Source of the DNA: an uncultured Alphaproteobacteria bacterium | GTDB lineage: Bacteria; Pseudomonadota; Alphaproteobacteria; Rs-D84 | Direction of reading: 5' to 3' | Length of the DNA: 64,000 nucleotides | Assembly (NCBI GenBank): GCA_934272785.1 | Contig: CAKQSE010000002.1 | Location: 62,001 to 126,000, forward strand | Program-made: the position numbers and the translations under genes | Shown here: one piece after another, positions 33,579 through 40,832 of the stretch | How the letters are laid out: the number at the start of each line of letters is the position of its first letter | Numbering within the stretch: the first letter of the stretch is position 1 | Notes under the pieces: model-generated | Seen by the model: the letters and a program-made list of their open reading frames with translations, nothing else | What the model was told of the DNA's origin: nothing | Databases searched by the model: none

Positions 33579-33999
33579 CAATGTTTTTGATTATGTCGCG
33601 TCCGTATGCTCGGCGCAGTTGATATATCGCCGTATCAACCGTATGCGTTGTCGCACGTGGCGAATACCCCAATGCCGCACGCAGTTGTGTGCCCGTCATA
33701 CCGCCACTTTTATGCAACAAAACGATTATCTGACGCTGTAACGGGGCCAGTGCAACATTTCGTCCAAACACCGATTGAATAATATTTGTATTGTCCATTG
33801 CCCCCAGGATGGCCGCCTTTAATTCCAAAACTGTGCAATGCATGGGGATATTTAATTCATCAAAATTGACCGTCGCAATATCAGGCGCATCCACCACCAC
33901 CGCATTCAAGTCGGCCAGCACCGAACGCCATACCGCGTCGCCAGAATAGATTCTGATTCCAGTCAGCATACCCCCAGGATAAACGATGACACACCACAT
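33550..33999 (-). CDS. Winged-helix (OmpR-type) DNA-binding protein
   Basis: 149 residues. The C-terminal part (LAPLQRQIIVLLHKSGGMTGTQLRAALGYSPRATTHTVDTAIYQLRRAYG, then YKIGGI) matches the OmpR/PhoB winged-helix effector pattern. The N-terminal 80 residues (IRIYSGDAVWRSVLADLN, TVNFDELNI) do not show a phosphorylatable receiver core. It is probably a stand-alone regulator of the type seen in alphaproteobacteria. It is coupled to birA. The start is uncertain: ATG at 33999 or 33969, neither with a good ribosome-binding site. Confidence 0.68.
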   Translation of the reverse strand: MWCVIVYPGGMLTGIRIYSGDAVWRSVLADLNAVVVDAPDIATVNFDELNIPMHCTVLELKAAILGAMDNTNIIQSVFGRNVALAPLQRQIIVLLHKSGGMTGTQLRAALGYSPRATTHTVDTAIYQLRRAYGRDIIKNIDGVYKIGGI

Positions 34000-34006
34000 G
34001 TCCAGG

Positions 34007-34033
34007 GAAAAAGACCGCGCATGCGCGCGGTCT
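34007..34033 (-). terminator. Terminator of the short XRE gene
   Basis: GACCGCGC-ATGC-GCGCGGTC stem; on the minus strand followed by TTTTT. It is 30 nt past the stop at 34063. Confidence 0.85.
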
Positions 34034-34062
34034 GGGCTGTGGTGGTGTTCACAATATGGCGA

Positions 34063-34308
34063 CTATTCCCTAGTTGGATTACGCGGGTCAATAAACTTGG
34101 TAAAATCGCCGATATTTGCGCCGGTTGACGACAAAATCTTGGAAATACTGTTTGTTGATGGCCAGCGGGGTTGCCCTTCGCGCGACCAACGTTTGCTGCG
34201 GTTAAATGTGGTTGGGTCCAAACCACTGCATTTTGCCAATCCAGAACACGACATGCCGTGCTCGTCAGCGAATCGTTCAATTGCGCGCCATACATCTTCG
34301 TGTGTCAT
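34063..34308 (-). CDS. Short XRE-type regulator (N-terminal domain of a CI/S24-like repressor)
   Basis: 81 residues: DVWRAIERFADEHGMSCSGLAKCSGLDPTTFNRSKRW, then RWPSTNSISKILSSTGANIGDF. This is the DNA-binding domain common to alphaproteobacterial phage-type repressors, which usually continue into an S24 peptidase domain of over 100 residues. Here a stop follows the HTH and a terminator lies 30 nt on, so it is either a truncated repressor or a stand-alone HTH. AGAGGAGA precedes the ATG. An inverted repeat upstream is a likely operator. Confidence 0.8.
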   Translation of the reverse strand: MTHEDVWRAIERFADEHGMSCSGLAKCSGLDPTTFNRSKRWSREGQPRWPSTNSISKILSSTGANIGDFTKFIDPRNPTRE

Positions 34309-34328
34309 TATTATCTCCTCTGGTTATA

Positions 34329-34345
34329 ATAGGTGTTATGCCTAT
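34329..34345. promoter_or_regulatory. Operator-like palindrome upstream of the short XRE gene
   Basis: ATAGG-TGTTATG-CCTAT lies 20 nt before the ATG at 34308. A second CCTA...TAGG palindrome lies at about 34393-34415. Paired half-sites near the start fit autoregulation. Confidence 0.45.
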
Positions 34346-34479
34346 ACCGTGATTTTATTCCACGATGCGCAACCGGACAACAAGCACGATTTCCTAGGAT
34401 TATCAACAACTTAGGCAATAAATCCCCCAGGTATAAAAGCCCCATAAAAATTGCCGCAAAATTTTTTTGACAAATATTC

Positions 34480-34668
34480 TTGACAAATAACAAATATTGT
34501 ATTACATTTCGATTCGTCAAAGGGGGCAACCCCAGTGACACGGGGTTCAGGGATTCAGACTCCCTCCTACATTCTCTCTCCTCTGGACTCTGGGCCCCAA
34601 CCCAATTTGACAGTTTAGAATGCCCATTTCTTTTTCTCCTTTCCTTCCTTTCAGGGCATTCGGAAACA
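34480..34668 (+). ncRNA. Candidate small RNA ended by a strong terminator
   Basis: Stretch without a gene. Direct-repeat TTGACAAATA words at about 34468 and 34480 could provide a -35 box, with TACATT as a poor -10. Downstream are GGGGGCAACCCC and ACGGGGTTCAGGGATTC hairpin-forming pieces. GAATGCCC (34618-34625) can pair with GGGCATTC (34654-34661) across a polypyrimidine loop. It ends in the terminator at 34669. There is no coding gene for this terminator to serve on the plus strand. Confidence 0.35.
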
Positions 34669-34697
34669 CCGCCGGGCAAAACCGGCGGCGTTTTTTT
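34669..34697 (+). terminator. Strong terminator with no upstream plus-strand gene
   Basis: CCGCCGG-GCAAAA-CCGGCGG stem then CGTTTTTTT. Confidence 0.88.
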
Positions 34698-34703
34698 CTT
34701 TGC

Positions 34704-34732
34704 TTGTATTCGCACAATGAACATTATATAAT
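34704..34732 (+). promoter_or_regulatory. Promoter of the XRE regulator leader
   Basis: TTGTAT (34704-34709), 17-bp spacer, TATAAT (34727-34732). Transcription would start near 34739. The ATATAATATGGTC context is shared with the promoter at 11805. Confidence 0.75.
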
Positions 34733-34738
34733 ATGGTC

Positions 34739-34909
34739 GCAACGGCGGGTTGCCGTTGTGGGGTGTAAGAACCCCGGCAAGATTGTCCGCAGGGACATAA
34801 AAAACTCCAACCGATGGTTGGAGGGCTGTGAATATTGAATAAACAGCACTAACATCTTGCTTAGTTCTTAACCTCCAACCACCTGAATTCATATGGTGGT
34901 TTTATTTTT
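34739..34909 (+). promoter_or_regulatory. Leader RNA with mutually exclusive terminator and antiterminator (attenuator or riboswitch candidate)
   Basis: Three small hairpins open the leader: AACGGC/GCCGTT, GGGGT/ACCCC and GTCC/GGAC (34741-34796). GGTTGGAG (34816-34823) can pair with CTCCAACC just before it (34805-34812), or with CCTCCAACC (34872-34880) downstream. The downstream CCTCCAACC overlaps the left arm of a terminator, AACCACC (34877-34883)/GGTGGTT (34895-34901), followed by TTATTTTT. When the middle strand pairs downstream the terminator cannot form. The leader precedes the XRE gene at 34925. Confidence 0.55.
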
Positions 34910-34924
34910 ACACATGGGGGAAAT

Positions 34925-35269
34925 ATGACCGCAATTACCAAAAGTATGGCCGAAAATGAATTCAACCGCCAGGCAGGATTATTTTTGCGCCGGGCGCGCA
35001 TGATGCAGGGATTGACCCAGAAAGAACTTGCCACACGCACTGGCATCACATTTCAACAGGTGCAAAAATATGAATCAGGCGAAAGTCGCGTTTCACTGTG
35101 GCGAATATGCCAATTCGCGGACGCCCTGGAAATATCGGTAACACCATTTTTTGAAAATGGATTTCCAGACGCAAAATGTCGCGTTCTGGATCACGGGAAA
35201 ATACAGTGCATGATTGATACAATCGCGCGCGACCTGGGCGAATTGCGTCACGAATTATTGAAACGATAA
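34925..35269 (+). CDS. XRE-family regulator
   Basis: 114 residues with one HTH at about residues 17-72 (FLRRARMMQGLTQKELATRTGITFQQVQKYESGESRVSLWRICQFADAL). The family is common in alphaproteobacteria and often controls stress or developmental genes. The C-terminal 40 residues are helical (MIDTIARDLGELRHELLK), perhaps for dimerisation. GGGGG precedes the ATG. Its leader carries a terminator/antiterminator pair, so expression is probably set by attenuation. It overlaps the convergent methyltransferase gene by 22 bp. Confidence 0.85.
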   Translation: MTAITKSMAENEFNRQAGLFLRRARMMQGLTQKELATRTGITFQQVQKYESGESRVSLWRICQFADALEISVTPFFENGFPDAKCRVLDHGKIQCMIDTIARDLGELRHELLKR

Positions 35270-36195
35270 TTTATTTTTTCAAATACAGAAAACAGTTCCC
35301 AGTGTGCACTGCCTACAAACTGGTCAACGGGAACCAATTGGCGCATTTTATACCCGCCACGGGTCAACACCTGGGCATCACGGGTAAATGTCGCGGGATT
35401 GCACGATACATAGATTACGCGCGAAACATCTGACTTTACAATTTCCTGGCACTGGGCCAATGCGCCGGCGCGTGGCGGATCCATCACCACACAGTCATAT
35501 GTGCGCAGCATTCCAACCGTCAACGGGTGCGTGAACAAATCGCGCTTTGCGCCCGTGCCAACAATATCAAATCCATCGGCATTTAATGCAAATGTAAAAT
35601 TCCCCAGTCCACAAAACAAATCAGCCGTGCGGTGCGCGTCCTGGGCCGCCGCCACAACCATATGACGCAGTGCATCCGCACTGGCCACCGTTGGCTGTAA
35701 AAACGCACCTGTTGGATATTGGACCGCATAGCCATCAAAACTGACCATTGGGGTGTCGTGGCACGCAATCACGCGGTCGTTCCACGTAATACGAATCACG
35801 GGCAGTTTTTCTGCCGCGGCGCGAAATTCGGCCGAAAAATACGGAACATTTGACGTAATCGCAACGTCCAATCCATTATCGCACAATGTCACCAGACACG
35901 CACCCGCACCATCCCACGGCAACGCCGCCAGCAATGGCACAATATGGTTTATTTCTGGGACCAAATTCGGGCACGACCGCACGGGGACAATATCCTTGGT
36001 CCGTGCGGCAAAGAATCCAAATTTTTCCCCTGCAAATGCGAAATCGGCACGGCGACGCGTGGCCGCCGGCGTCCAAACCGCGGGTGCCGTTGGCGTAAAA
36101 TTACGCAACAACGCCAATTTTTTATCATGATAATCGGGCGCGGTAAAATCAAACCGACACCCACCACACACGCCAAAGAACGGACATGTTTTCAT
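35248..36195 (-). CDS. RNA 5-methyluridine methyltransferase-like protein (RlmD/TrmA family, short form)
   Basis: SAM-dependent uridine C5 methyltransferase of rRNA or tRNA. The N-terminal CPFFGVCGGCRF provides Cys residues of the 4Fe-4S cluster. DLFCGLGNFTFAL is the SAM loop, MDPPRAG is motif IV, and YVSCNPATFTRD contains the catalytic Cys. At 315 residues it is shorter than usual (380-440) and lacks a TRAM RNA-binding domain. The motif usually written GxGLxxxxAR is changed to VGTGAKRD. The target base cannot be told from sequence. Starts at ATG 36195. Confidence 0.85.
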   Translation of the reverse strand: MKTCPFFGVCGGCRFDFTAPDYHDKKLALLRNFTPTAPAVWTPAATRRRADFAFAGEKFGFFAARTKDIVPVRSCPNLVPEINHIVPLLAALPWDGAGACLVTLCDNGLDVAITSNVPYFSAEFRAAAEKLPVIRITWNDRVIACHDTPMVSFDGYAVQYPTGAFLQPTVASADALRHMVVAAAQDAHRTADLFCGLGNFTFALNADGFDIVGTGAKRDLFTHPLTVGMLRTYDCVVMDPPRAGALAQCQEIVKSDVSRVIYVSCNPATFTRDAQVLTRGGYKMRQLVPVDQFVGSAHWELFSVFEKINYRFNNS

Positions 36196-36209
36196 TGGTG
36201 GCCCCACGT

Positions 36210-36857
36210 CTAGAAATTCAGGCGCACACCGGCACGAAACTGGTGCGCGGTTGGCGCGAAATCAGGCGTCACATCAAATTCTGGTTTCAACATATACATG
36301 TAACGATACCCCAGGTCAACGGTGAAATATTCACCCAGTTCGAATCCAACACCCGCCAGTGCCGCAAACACACCGCTGATTTTTTTATCCAGTCGCACAT
36401 CATCCCCCGAATTCCAGGACAAACCCGCCCCTGCGCCAACATATGGCACAATACGCTGGGTATGGAACAGGCGATACATACTGTCGATACGGGCATCAAA
36501 TATTGCGTTGACCATGGCGGTGTTACCCGTCAATTTAAATGCGTTCCATTGGGCATCGGTGCGGATATAGTTCGCCTCGACCCGAAATGTGTCCATTGGG
36601 CGAACGCCGGCGACAACCTCGAACGAAGATGTGTTTTTACCCGACACATGAACCATTTCATCTGACGTATAATTGCCCCACATTGAAAAATCATACATGC
36701 CGCCAACATAGAAACGATGACGACTGGCAAATGCCTGGTCATTATTGCCAGAAACCGCGGTTTCTGGAACGACAACCTGTTGCACACGATACGGAATCGC
36801 CGCGTTCGCCGCAAATGGTAACATGCACATCACACTAAATAATAATTTCGATTTCAT
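36210..36857 (-). CDS. Small outer-membrane beta-barrel protein
   Basis: 215 residues from ATG 36857, giving signal peptide MKSKLLFSVMCMLPFAANAA. The mature protein alternates amphipathic strands (HRFYVGGMYDFSMWG, VVAGVRPMDTFRVEANYIR, VPYVGAGAGLSWN, YFTVDLGYRYMYML). It ends HQFRAGVRLNF with a terminal Phe, the outer-membrane insertion signal. It resembles the eight-stranded OmpA-like/Opa-like barrels. It lies 14 nt after a related barrel gene, so the two form an operon. Confidence 0.82.
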   Translation of the reverse strand: MKSKLLFSVMCMLPFAANAAIPYRVQQVVVPETAVSGNNDQAFASRHRFYVGGMYDFSMWGNYTSDEMVHVSGKNTSSFEVVAGVRPMDTFRVEANYIRTDAQWNAFKLTGNTAMVNAIFDARIDSMYRLFHTQRIVPYVGAGAGLSWNSGDDVRLDKKISGVFAALAGVGFELGEYFTVDLGYRYMYMLKPEFDVTPDFAPTAHQFRAGVRLNF

Positions 36858-36871
36858 CTTTGCCACCCACA

Positions 36872-37639
36872 TCAGAAATTCACACGAAATGACGCCATGA
36901 TGTTGCTGACGCTGTTTGCGCCACCATGACGAACATCCCAACCAAATCCGTTACCAATCATCAACTGGTATTGATACATAACATCAATCCCAATCAGGTC
37001 GGTCAACATTACGTTAAACCCGGCCGCCGCACGTGGGGCCGCAATCACGAATTCATCGGCACCACCGGGACCATCAAACTGATACTGGCCCATGCCGGCA
37101 CCAACGCCGATAAACGGCACAAATGTCCGACGACGTGTTACGTCACCCGTCTGGACATAACGGCGCGCCAAATCAAAATATAACATCGTCCCAATCGTGC
37201 GATAGGTTGCCTGGACATCGTCCAGGTCGGAAAATTCAAACGTTGATTCCTGGAAATCAAATTCGCCACGCACAAACGACGACAGATTCCATCCCAATCC
37301 GATTTGTGTGGACCAGCTGCCGCTGCTCTCGTAATCATGGTCGCCGAAACGCGCCCGGTCGGTCGCGAACCCCAGGTTTAATCCGCCACCCGCACGCACA
37401 TACATCGTCGTCGGGATAAACATACGAATATCAGAATTATCCACCGCACCAACCGTCTGGTACACATCTGCGCCCAGTTCGCCCGGCGCAACATCCGGCA
37501 CAACGTCCACATTTTCGCGCGCACCAATCAGATCCAGACCCTCGGTCACCTCGGCCCGAAAGCCCTTGTCACTGTATCCGGCCATTGCCGCCGATGGCAA
37601 TATGACCGCCAGAATTCCAAAATATGATATTTTTTTCAT
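36872..37639 (-). CDS. Outer-membrane beta-barrel protein
   Basis: 255 residues from ATG 37639. The signal peptide is MKKISYFGILAVILPSAAMAG. A linker of about 60 residues precedes the barrel (MYVRAGGGLNLGFATDRARFGD, SWSTQIGLGWNLSSFVRGEFDFQ, VPFIGVGAGMGQYQF, GIDVMYQYQLMIG). The C terminus is NIMASFRVNF with a terminal Phe. Similar to OmpW/OmpA-barrel-type surface antigens of alphaproteobacteria. The downstream gene is a likely paralogue. Confidence 0.82.
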   Translation of the reverse strand: MKKISYFGILAVILPSAAMAGYSDKGFRAEVTEGLDLIGARENVDVVPDVAPGELGADVYQTVGAVDNSDIRMFIPTTMYVRAGGGLNLGFATDRARFGDHDYESSGSWSTQIGLGWNLSSFVRGEFDFQESTFEFSDLDDVQATYRTIGTMLYFDLARRYVQTGDVTRRRTFVPFIGVGAGMGQYQFDGPGGADEFVIAAPRAAAGFNVMLTDLIGIDVMYQYQLMIGNGFGWDVRHGGANSVSNIMASFRVNF

Positions 37640-37691
37640 CAGCCTTGTATCCATTACTGTATCTTTTTAAAATTCTATCATAAATTGCAAC

Positions 37692-37720
37692 TTGATTCCA
37701 GCCCCTTTTGCGCGTATGAT
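37692..37720 (+). promoter_or_regulatory. Promoter of lpxI
   Basis: TTGATT (37692-37697), 17-bp spacer, TATGAT (37715-37720). The ATG at 37728 is 7 nt after the -10 box; no ribosome-binding site is visible, so the mRNA should be leaderless. Confidence 0.7.
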
Positions 37721-37727
37721 TTAACGT

Positions 37728-38549
37728 ATGAAGAAAAACACAGACAAAAAAATTGCCCTGGTGGCGGGGGCGTTGGCCCTGCCGTTTTTTACGCGTGACG
37801 CGTTGCGTCGTGCGGGGTGGGACGTGTATATTGTCGGGCTGAAAAATTTCGTTGATCCGAAATTAAACCCAGACATCACGGTTCGCCTGGGCGGCGCATG
37901 GCCGGCAATTCGCGAATTCCGCCGGCGCGGGATTCATAAATTGACATTTGTTGGCGCGCTGGGGCATCCAAATTTTGCCGATATCCGGCCTGATTGGTGG
38001 TCTATCGGTATGCTGATAAGTATTATGAAACATCAACGGGGATATGATTCTATGGGGGTTGCATTGAACAAGGCACTGGAAAAACGCGGATTTGAAATAA
38101 TCGCCGCCCAGGACGCGGCACCGGAACTGGCGTTTGAAACCGCCGGGGTTAAAACCCGCACGCACCCGGGCAAATCGGACGCACGCGACATTGAACGCGC
38201 CATCGAGGTTTCACACACAATCGGTGCGGCCGACATTGGCGCATCGGTCGTTGTTGATAAACAGGTCATCGCGGTCGAGGCCGCCGAAGGCACCGCAAAA
38301 ATGCTGGATCGCGTGGTTGATATGCGCAAGAACAAACGTCGCGCCAGTGGTGTGTTTGCAAAAATGACCAAGCCGGGCCAGGACCTGCGCATTGATATTC
38401 CAGCAATTGGCGTTGACACGGTTCGCGCGGTCGCGGCGGCCCACCTGCGCGGGATTATCGTGAATGCAAAAACATGCTTTGTCGTGGATAAAGAGGCAAC
38501 AATTCGCGCCGCCAACGACGCAAAAATATTTATCGTCGCCGTGGAATAA
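37728..38549 (+). CDS. lpxI: UDP-2,3-diacylglucosamine pyrophosphatase LpxI
   Basis: Hydrolyses UDP-2,3-diacylglucosamine to lipid X in lipid A synthesis, replacing LpxH. IALVAGALALPFF opens the N-terminal domain. LTFVGALGHPNF, ADIGASVVVDKQVIAVEAAEGTAKMLDR, FAKMTKPGQDLRIDIPAIGVDTV and GIIVNAKTCFVVDK are signature LpxI (DUF1009) motifs. In many alphaproteobacteria lpxI lies after lpxA beside bamA; here it stands alone, 26 kb from bamA. Confidence 0.95.
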   Translation: MKKNTDKKIALVAGALALPFFTRDALRRAGWDVYIVGLKNFVDPKLNPDITVRLGGAWPAIREFRRRGIHKLTFVGALGHPNFADIRPDWWSIGMLISIMKHQRGYDSMGVALNKALEKRGFEIIAAQDAAPELAFETAGVKTRTHPGKSDARDIERAIEVSHTIGAADIGASVVVDKQVIAVEAAEGTAKMLDRVVDMRKNKRRASGVFAKMTKPGQDLRIDIPAIGVDTVRAVAAAHLRGIIVNAKTCFVVDKEATIRAANDAKIFIVAVE

Positions 38550-38577
38550 AAACGCCCCATCGGGGCGTTTTTTTATT
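38550..38577. terminator. Shared terminator between lpxI and the FKBP-type gene
   Basis: AACGCCCC-ATC-GGGGCGTT with A and T runs on the two sides; works in either direction. Confidence 0.9.
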
Positions 38578-38905
38578 TGATGATGTCTTGGACGGTGACC
38601 TTGAATACAACGGCCTGGCCCGCCAATTCTGGGTAATAGTTTTCTGGGAACGTGATGTTGATGTCACGGGTTTCACCACGCGCCATACCGACAACCTGGT
38701 CTTCGAATCCGGGGACAAATTGACCACTGCCCAGTGTCAATTTATATCCTGTGGCCGTGCCGCCCTGGAACTGAACGCCATCTTTGTATCCGGCAAAATC
38801 AATTACAACCGTATCACCATTTTTTGCAACATCGTTTGCATTGCTGTCGCATGCACCCAACAACATCGCGCCGGCAACCGCCGCCGCAGACATGATTTTC
38901 TTCAT
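38573..38905 (-). CDS. FKBP-type peptidyl-prolyl isomerase-like lipoprotein
   Basis: 110 residues. The signal peptide ends LLGACDS, a lipobox. The mature part has the FKBP fold pattern: NGDTVVIDFAGYKDGVQFQGGTATGYKLTLGSGQFVPGFEDQVVGMARGETRDINITFPENY, then VVFKVTVQDI. The closest family subtype is the trigger-factor-like FKBP domain. It would assist folding of exported proteins at the inner leaflet of the outer membrane or at the inner membrane. Aromatic active-site residues are only partly conserved, so isomerase activity is uncertain. Confidence 0.85.
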   Translation of the reverse strand: MKKIMSAAAVAGAMLLGACDSNANDVAKNGDTVVIDFAGYKDGVQFQGGTATGYKLTLGSGQFVPGFEDQVVGMARGETRDINITFPENYYPELAGQAVVFKVTVQDIIK

Positions 38906-38922
38906 CGCTGTTTCCTTTGGCT

Positions 38923-39486
38923 TTAATTATTATACACACATCTGAAACCGTATTCGCGCATGGTGACGCCTTCGGCCTCTATCCGATAATCAAAGAACGG
39001 GGTCGGACGCATCACGTCAAACGATGGGCGGTCATAGACCATGACAATGCTGTCGGCATTACGACCACATACGCGTTTCATTTCATAGTCGGCAACGTGC
39101 CCCAATATTGTGCGGGCATCGCCATCAATATCCATACCGTCGGCATTTTGCACCAGGCGCAGACGCATTTCGCGCATATCGGTATTGCCCAGCAAAATCT
39201 GGACCCGAACCATTGCGCCCTTGTATTCCTGCCACCGGGTTTCCATGCGTGATGTTTTCCACTTGTTATCAGACTGTTCTTTTTCAGCCGCGGTTTTCGG
39301 CTTGTATGAATCAATATTAGAATACTGGTTATCAGATTGCATGAACGTGCTGGTCCGTTCGTTATACAGTGGCGCGTCCGCCCCGCCGTTTGCGAAATCT
39401 GTTTCATTGTATGGCGCATCGGCATCCGTGGCGCACCCGCCCAGAATCAACACACCGCAAATCATACACAGCAAGGATTTTTTCAT
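38923..39486 (-). CDS. Lipoprotein of unknown function
   Basis: 187 residues from ATG 39486. The lipobox is LGGCAT. A low-complexity linker (NETDFANGGADAPLYNERTS) precedes a domain of about 110 residues with METRWQEYKGAMVRVQILLGN, CGRNADSIVMVYDRPSFDV and YGFRCVYNN. No family recognised. It lies 17 nt upstream of the FKBP-type lipoprotein on the same strand and divergent from the VirB11-like gene. Confidence 0.7.
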   Translation of the reverse strand: MKKSLLCMICGVLILGGCATDADAPYNETDFANGGADAPLYNERTSTFMQSDNQYSNIDSYKPKTAAEKEQSDNKWKTSRMETRWQEYKGAMVRVQILLGNTDMREMRLRLVQNADGMDIDGDARTILGHVADYEMKRVCGRNADSIVMVYDRPSFDVMRPTPFFDYRIEAEGVTMREYGFRCVYNN

Positions 39487-39568
39487 ACTCAATCTCTCTT
39501 GTTTTTTTTAATTTTATCAAATAATCCTTTTTGATTCAAGGGCGGATTTATGATAAAATATTCTTGTA

Positions 39569-40528
39569 ATGTCAAACATAGTTCTGGATTCTTTGCTGAA
39601 ACCATTGTCGGAATTTTATCGTCCGTCATTTGTCGAAGAAATCGCAATCAACCACGCGGGCCAGGTGTGGATGCGACTGCACGGCGCGCGTGTGCCGTGG
39701 GTGGCGTATGATGCCCCGGTGCTTAGCAAACAATATCTGGTTGATTTAATTCACACGGTGGCAAATATCTATGAACGGCCGTTTGACCCGATTCACGGGA
39801 TTCCGGTTGTGTATGCAACATTGCCGGGCAATCATCGATTTACCGCAATTGCGGGCCCAAATGTCCAGTATGACGAACGCGATGTCACCGGCGGGGTTGC
39901 ACTGAACATACGTGGCGGTGGCGTAACCGATACATCGTTTGCAAATTACCATCTGGAACGCGGGCACGAGTTGTTAAAGGTTAAACCACGCGAAAACGTG
40001 CGACCAGACGATCCATACGACCGACTGATGTCTGCAATCAATGACGGCAGTCCGATTTTAATCAGTGGTGCAACCGCAACCGGTAAAACCACGTTTTTGA
40101 ACCACATGCTGACCCTGATTGACCAGAACAGCCGCGTAATCACGGTCGAAGACGCGCGGGAAATTCACGTTCCCCAGGCAAATCGTGTGCATTTTATCCT
40201 GTCCCGAACGGAACAGTCTAATAATTTTAACTATGCGCGATTGCTGGACCTGGTGGTGCGTATGACGCCGGACGTGATTATCGGTGGTGAAATTTCCACG
40301 GATAATGCGGCGGTGCTGTGGGAAATGCTGGGGACCGGGCACGACCATTTCTATACCACAATTCATGCCGAGAGTGCCGAGGCCGCCTATGCCGCATTTG
40401 CCGACCGCATTCTGCATACCCAGCCTGCGTATGACCGCAGTGACCTGATGGCGGAAATGAAAAAGAAAATCCGCGTTGTGCAATTATCGCGTGATGGGGC
40501 CTTGCGCGCCGTCACAGAAGTTGTATAA
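39569..40528 (+). CDS. VirB11-like type IV secretion ATPase
   Basis: 319 residues. The N-terminal domain (FYRPSFVEEIAINHAGQVWMRL) is the VirB11 type. Walker A GATATGKTT is at about 166-174, followed by ITVEDAREIHVP (Asp box) and DVIIGGEISTDNA (Walker B; the family usually has GELRG). A His box, HDHFYTTIHAESAEAAYAAF, is present. Hexameric VirB11 ATPases power type IV secretion and pilus assembly. TTGATT/TAAAAT with 17-bp spacing ends 9 nt before the ATG (39531-39559), so translation may be leaderless. The other secretion genes are about 21 kb away. Confidence 0.88.
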   Translation: MSNIVLDSLLKPLSEFYRPSFVEEIAINHAGQVWMRLHGARVPWVAYDAPVLSKQYLVDLIHTVANIYERPFDPIHGIPVVYATLPGNHRFTAIAGPNVQYDERDVTGGVALNIRGGGVTDTSFANYHLERGHELLKVKPRENVRPDDPYDRLMSAINDGSPILISGATATGKTTFLNHMLTLIDQNSRVITVEDAREIHVPQANRVHFILSRTEQSNNFNYARLLDLVVRMTPDVIIGGEISTDNAAVLWEMLGTGHDHFYTTIHAESAEAAYAAFADRILHTQPAYDRSDLMAEMKKKIRVVQLSRDGALRAVTEVV

Positions 40529-40562
40529 TAAGCATAAACAATAAACACCAAGGAGACTAATA

Positions 40563-40805
40563 ATGATACTGGATGATGAAATTGTAACATACCCGGATAT
40601 GACAAAATCCGAAGAAGAAATTAAAAAGCAACTGGACGAAAATCGCGAGGCGAAATTGCGCCACGCCGCCCGCAAGGAACGCGAGGCAATTGAAAAAGTA
40701 ACCTGGTTCGATCATTTCTTGGACGGAATTGAACGCGTAAAACGTCGTTTTGGCGCCAAGGAAAAAGCCAGCCAAATCAAAAAGGCGAACGACAAACAAC
40801 GTTAA
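40563..40805 (+). CDS. Small charged helical protein downstream of virB11-like gene
   Basis: 80 residues, almost entirely charged helix (SEEEIKKQLDENREAKLRHAARKEREAIEKV), then FDHFLDGIERVKRRFG. AAGGAG precedes the ATG. It follows the VirB11-like gene by 34 nt and shares its terminator. No family recognised; a cytosolic accessory of the secretion ATPase is possible. Confidence 0.65.
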   Translation: MILDDEIVTYPDMTKSEEEIKKQLDENREAKLRHAARKEREAIEKVTWFDHFLDGIERVKRRFGAKEKASQIKKANDKQR

Positions 40806-40832
40806 AAAACGCGCCATCGGCGCGTTTTTTAT
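40806..40832. terminator. Bidirectional terminator between the VirB11-like unit and priA
   Basis: ACGCGCC-ATC-GGCGCGT flanked by A6 and T6. Confidence 0.9.
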
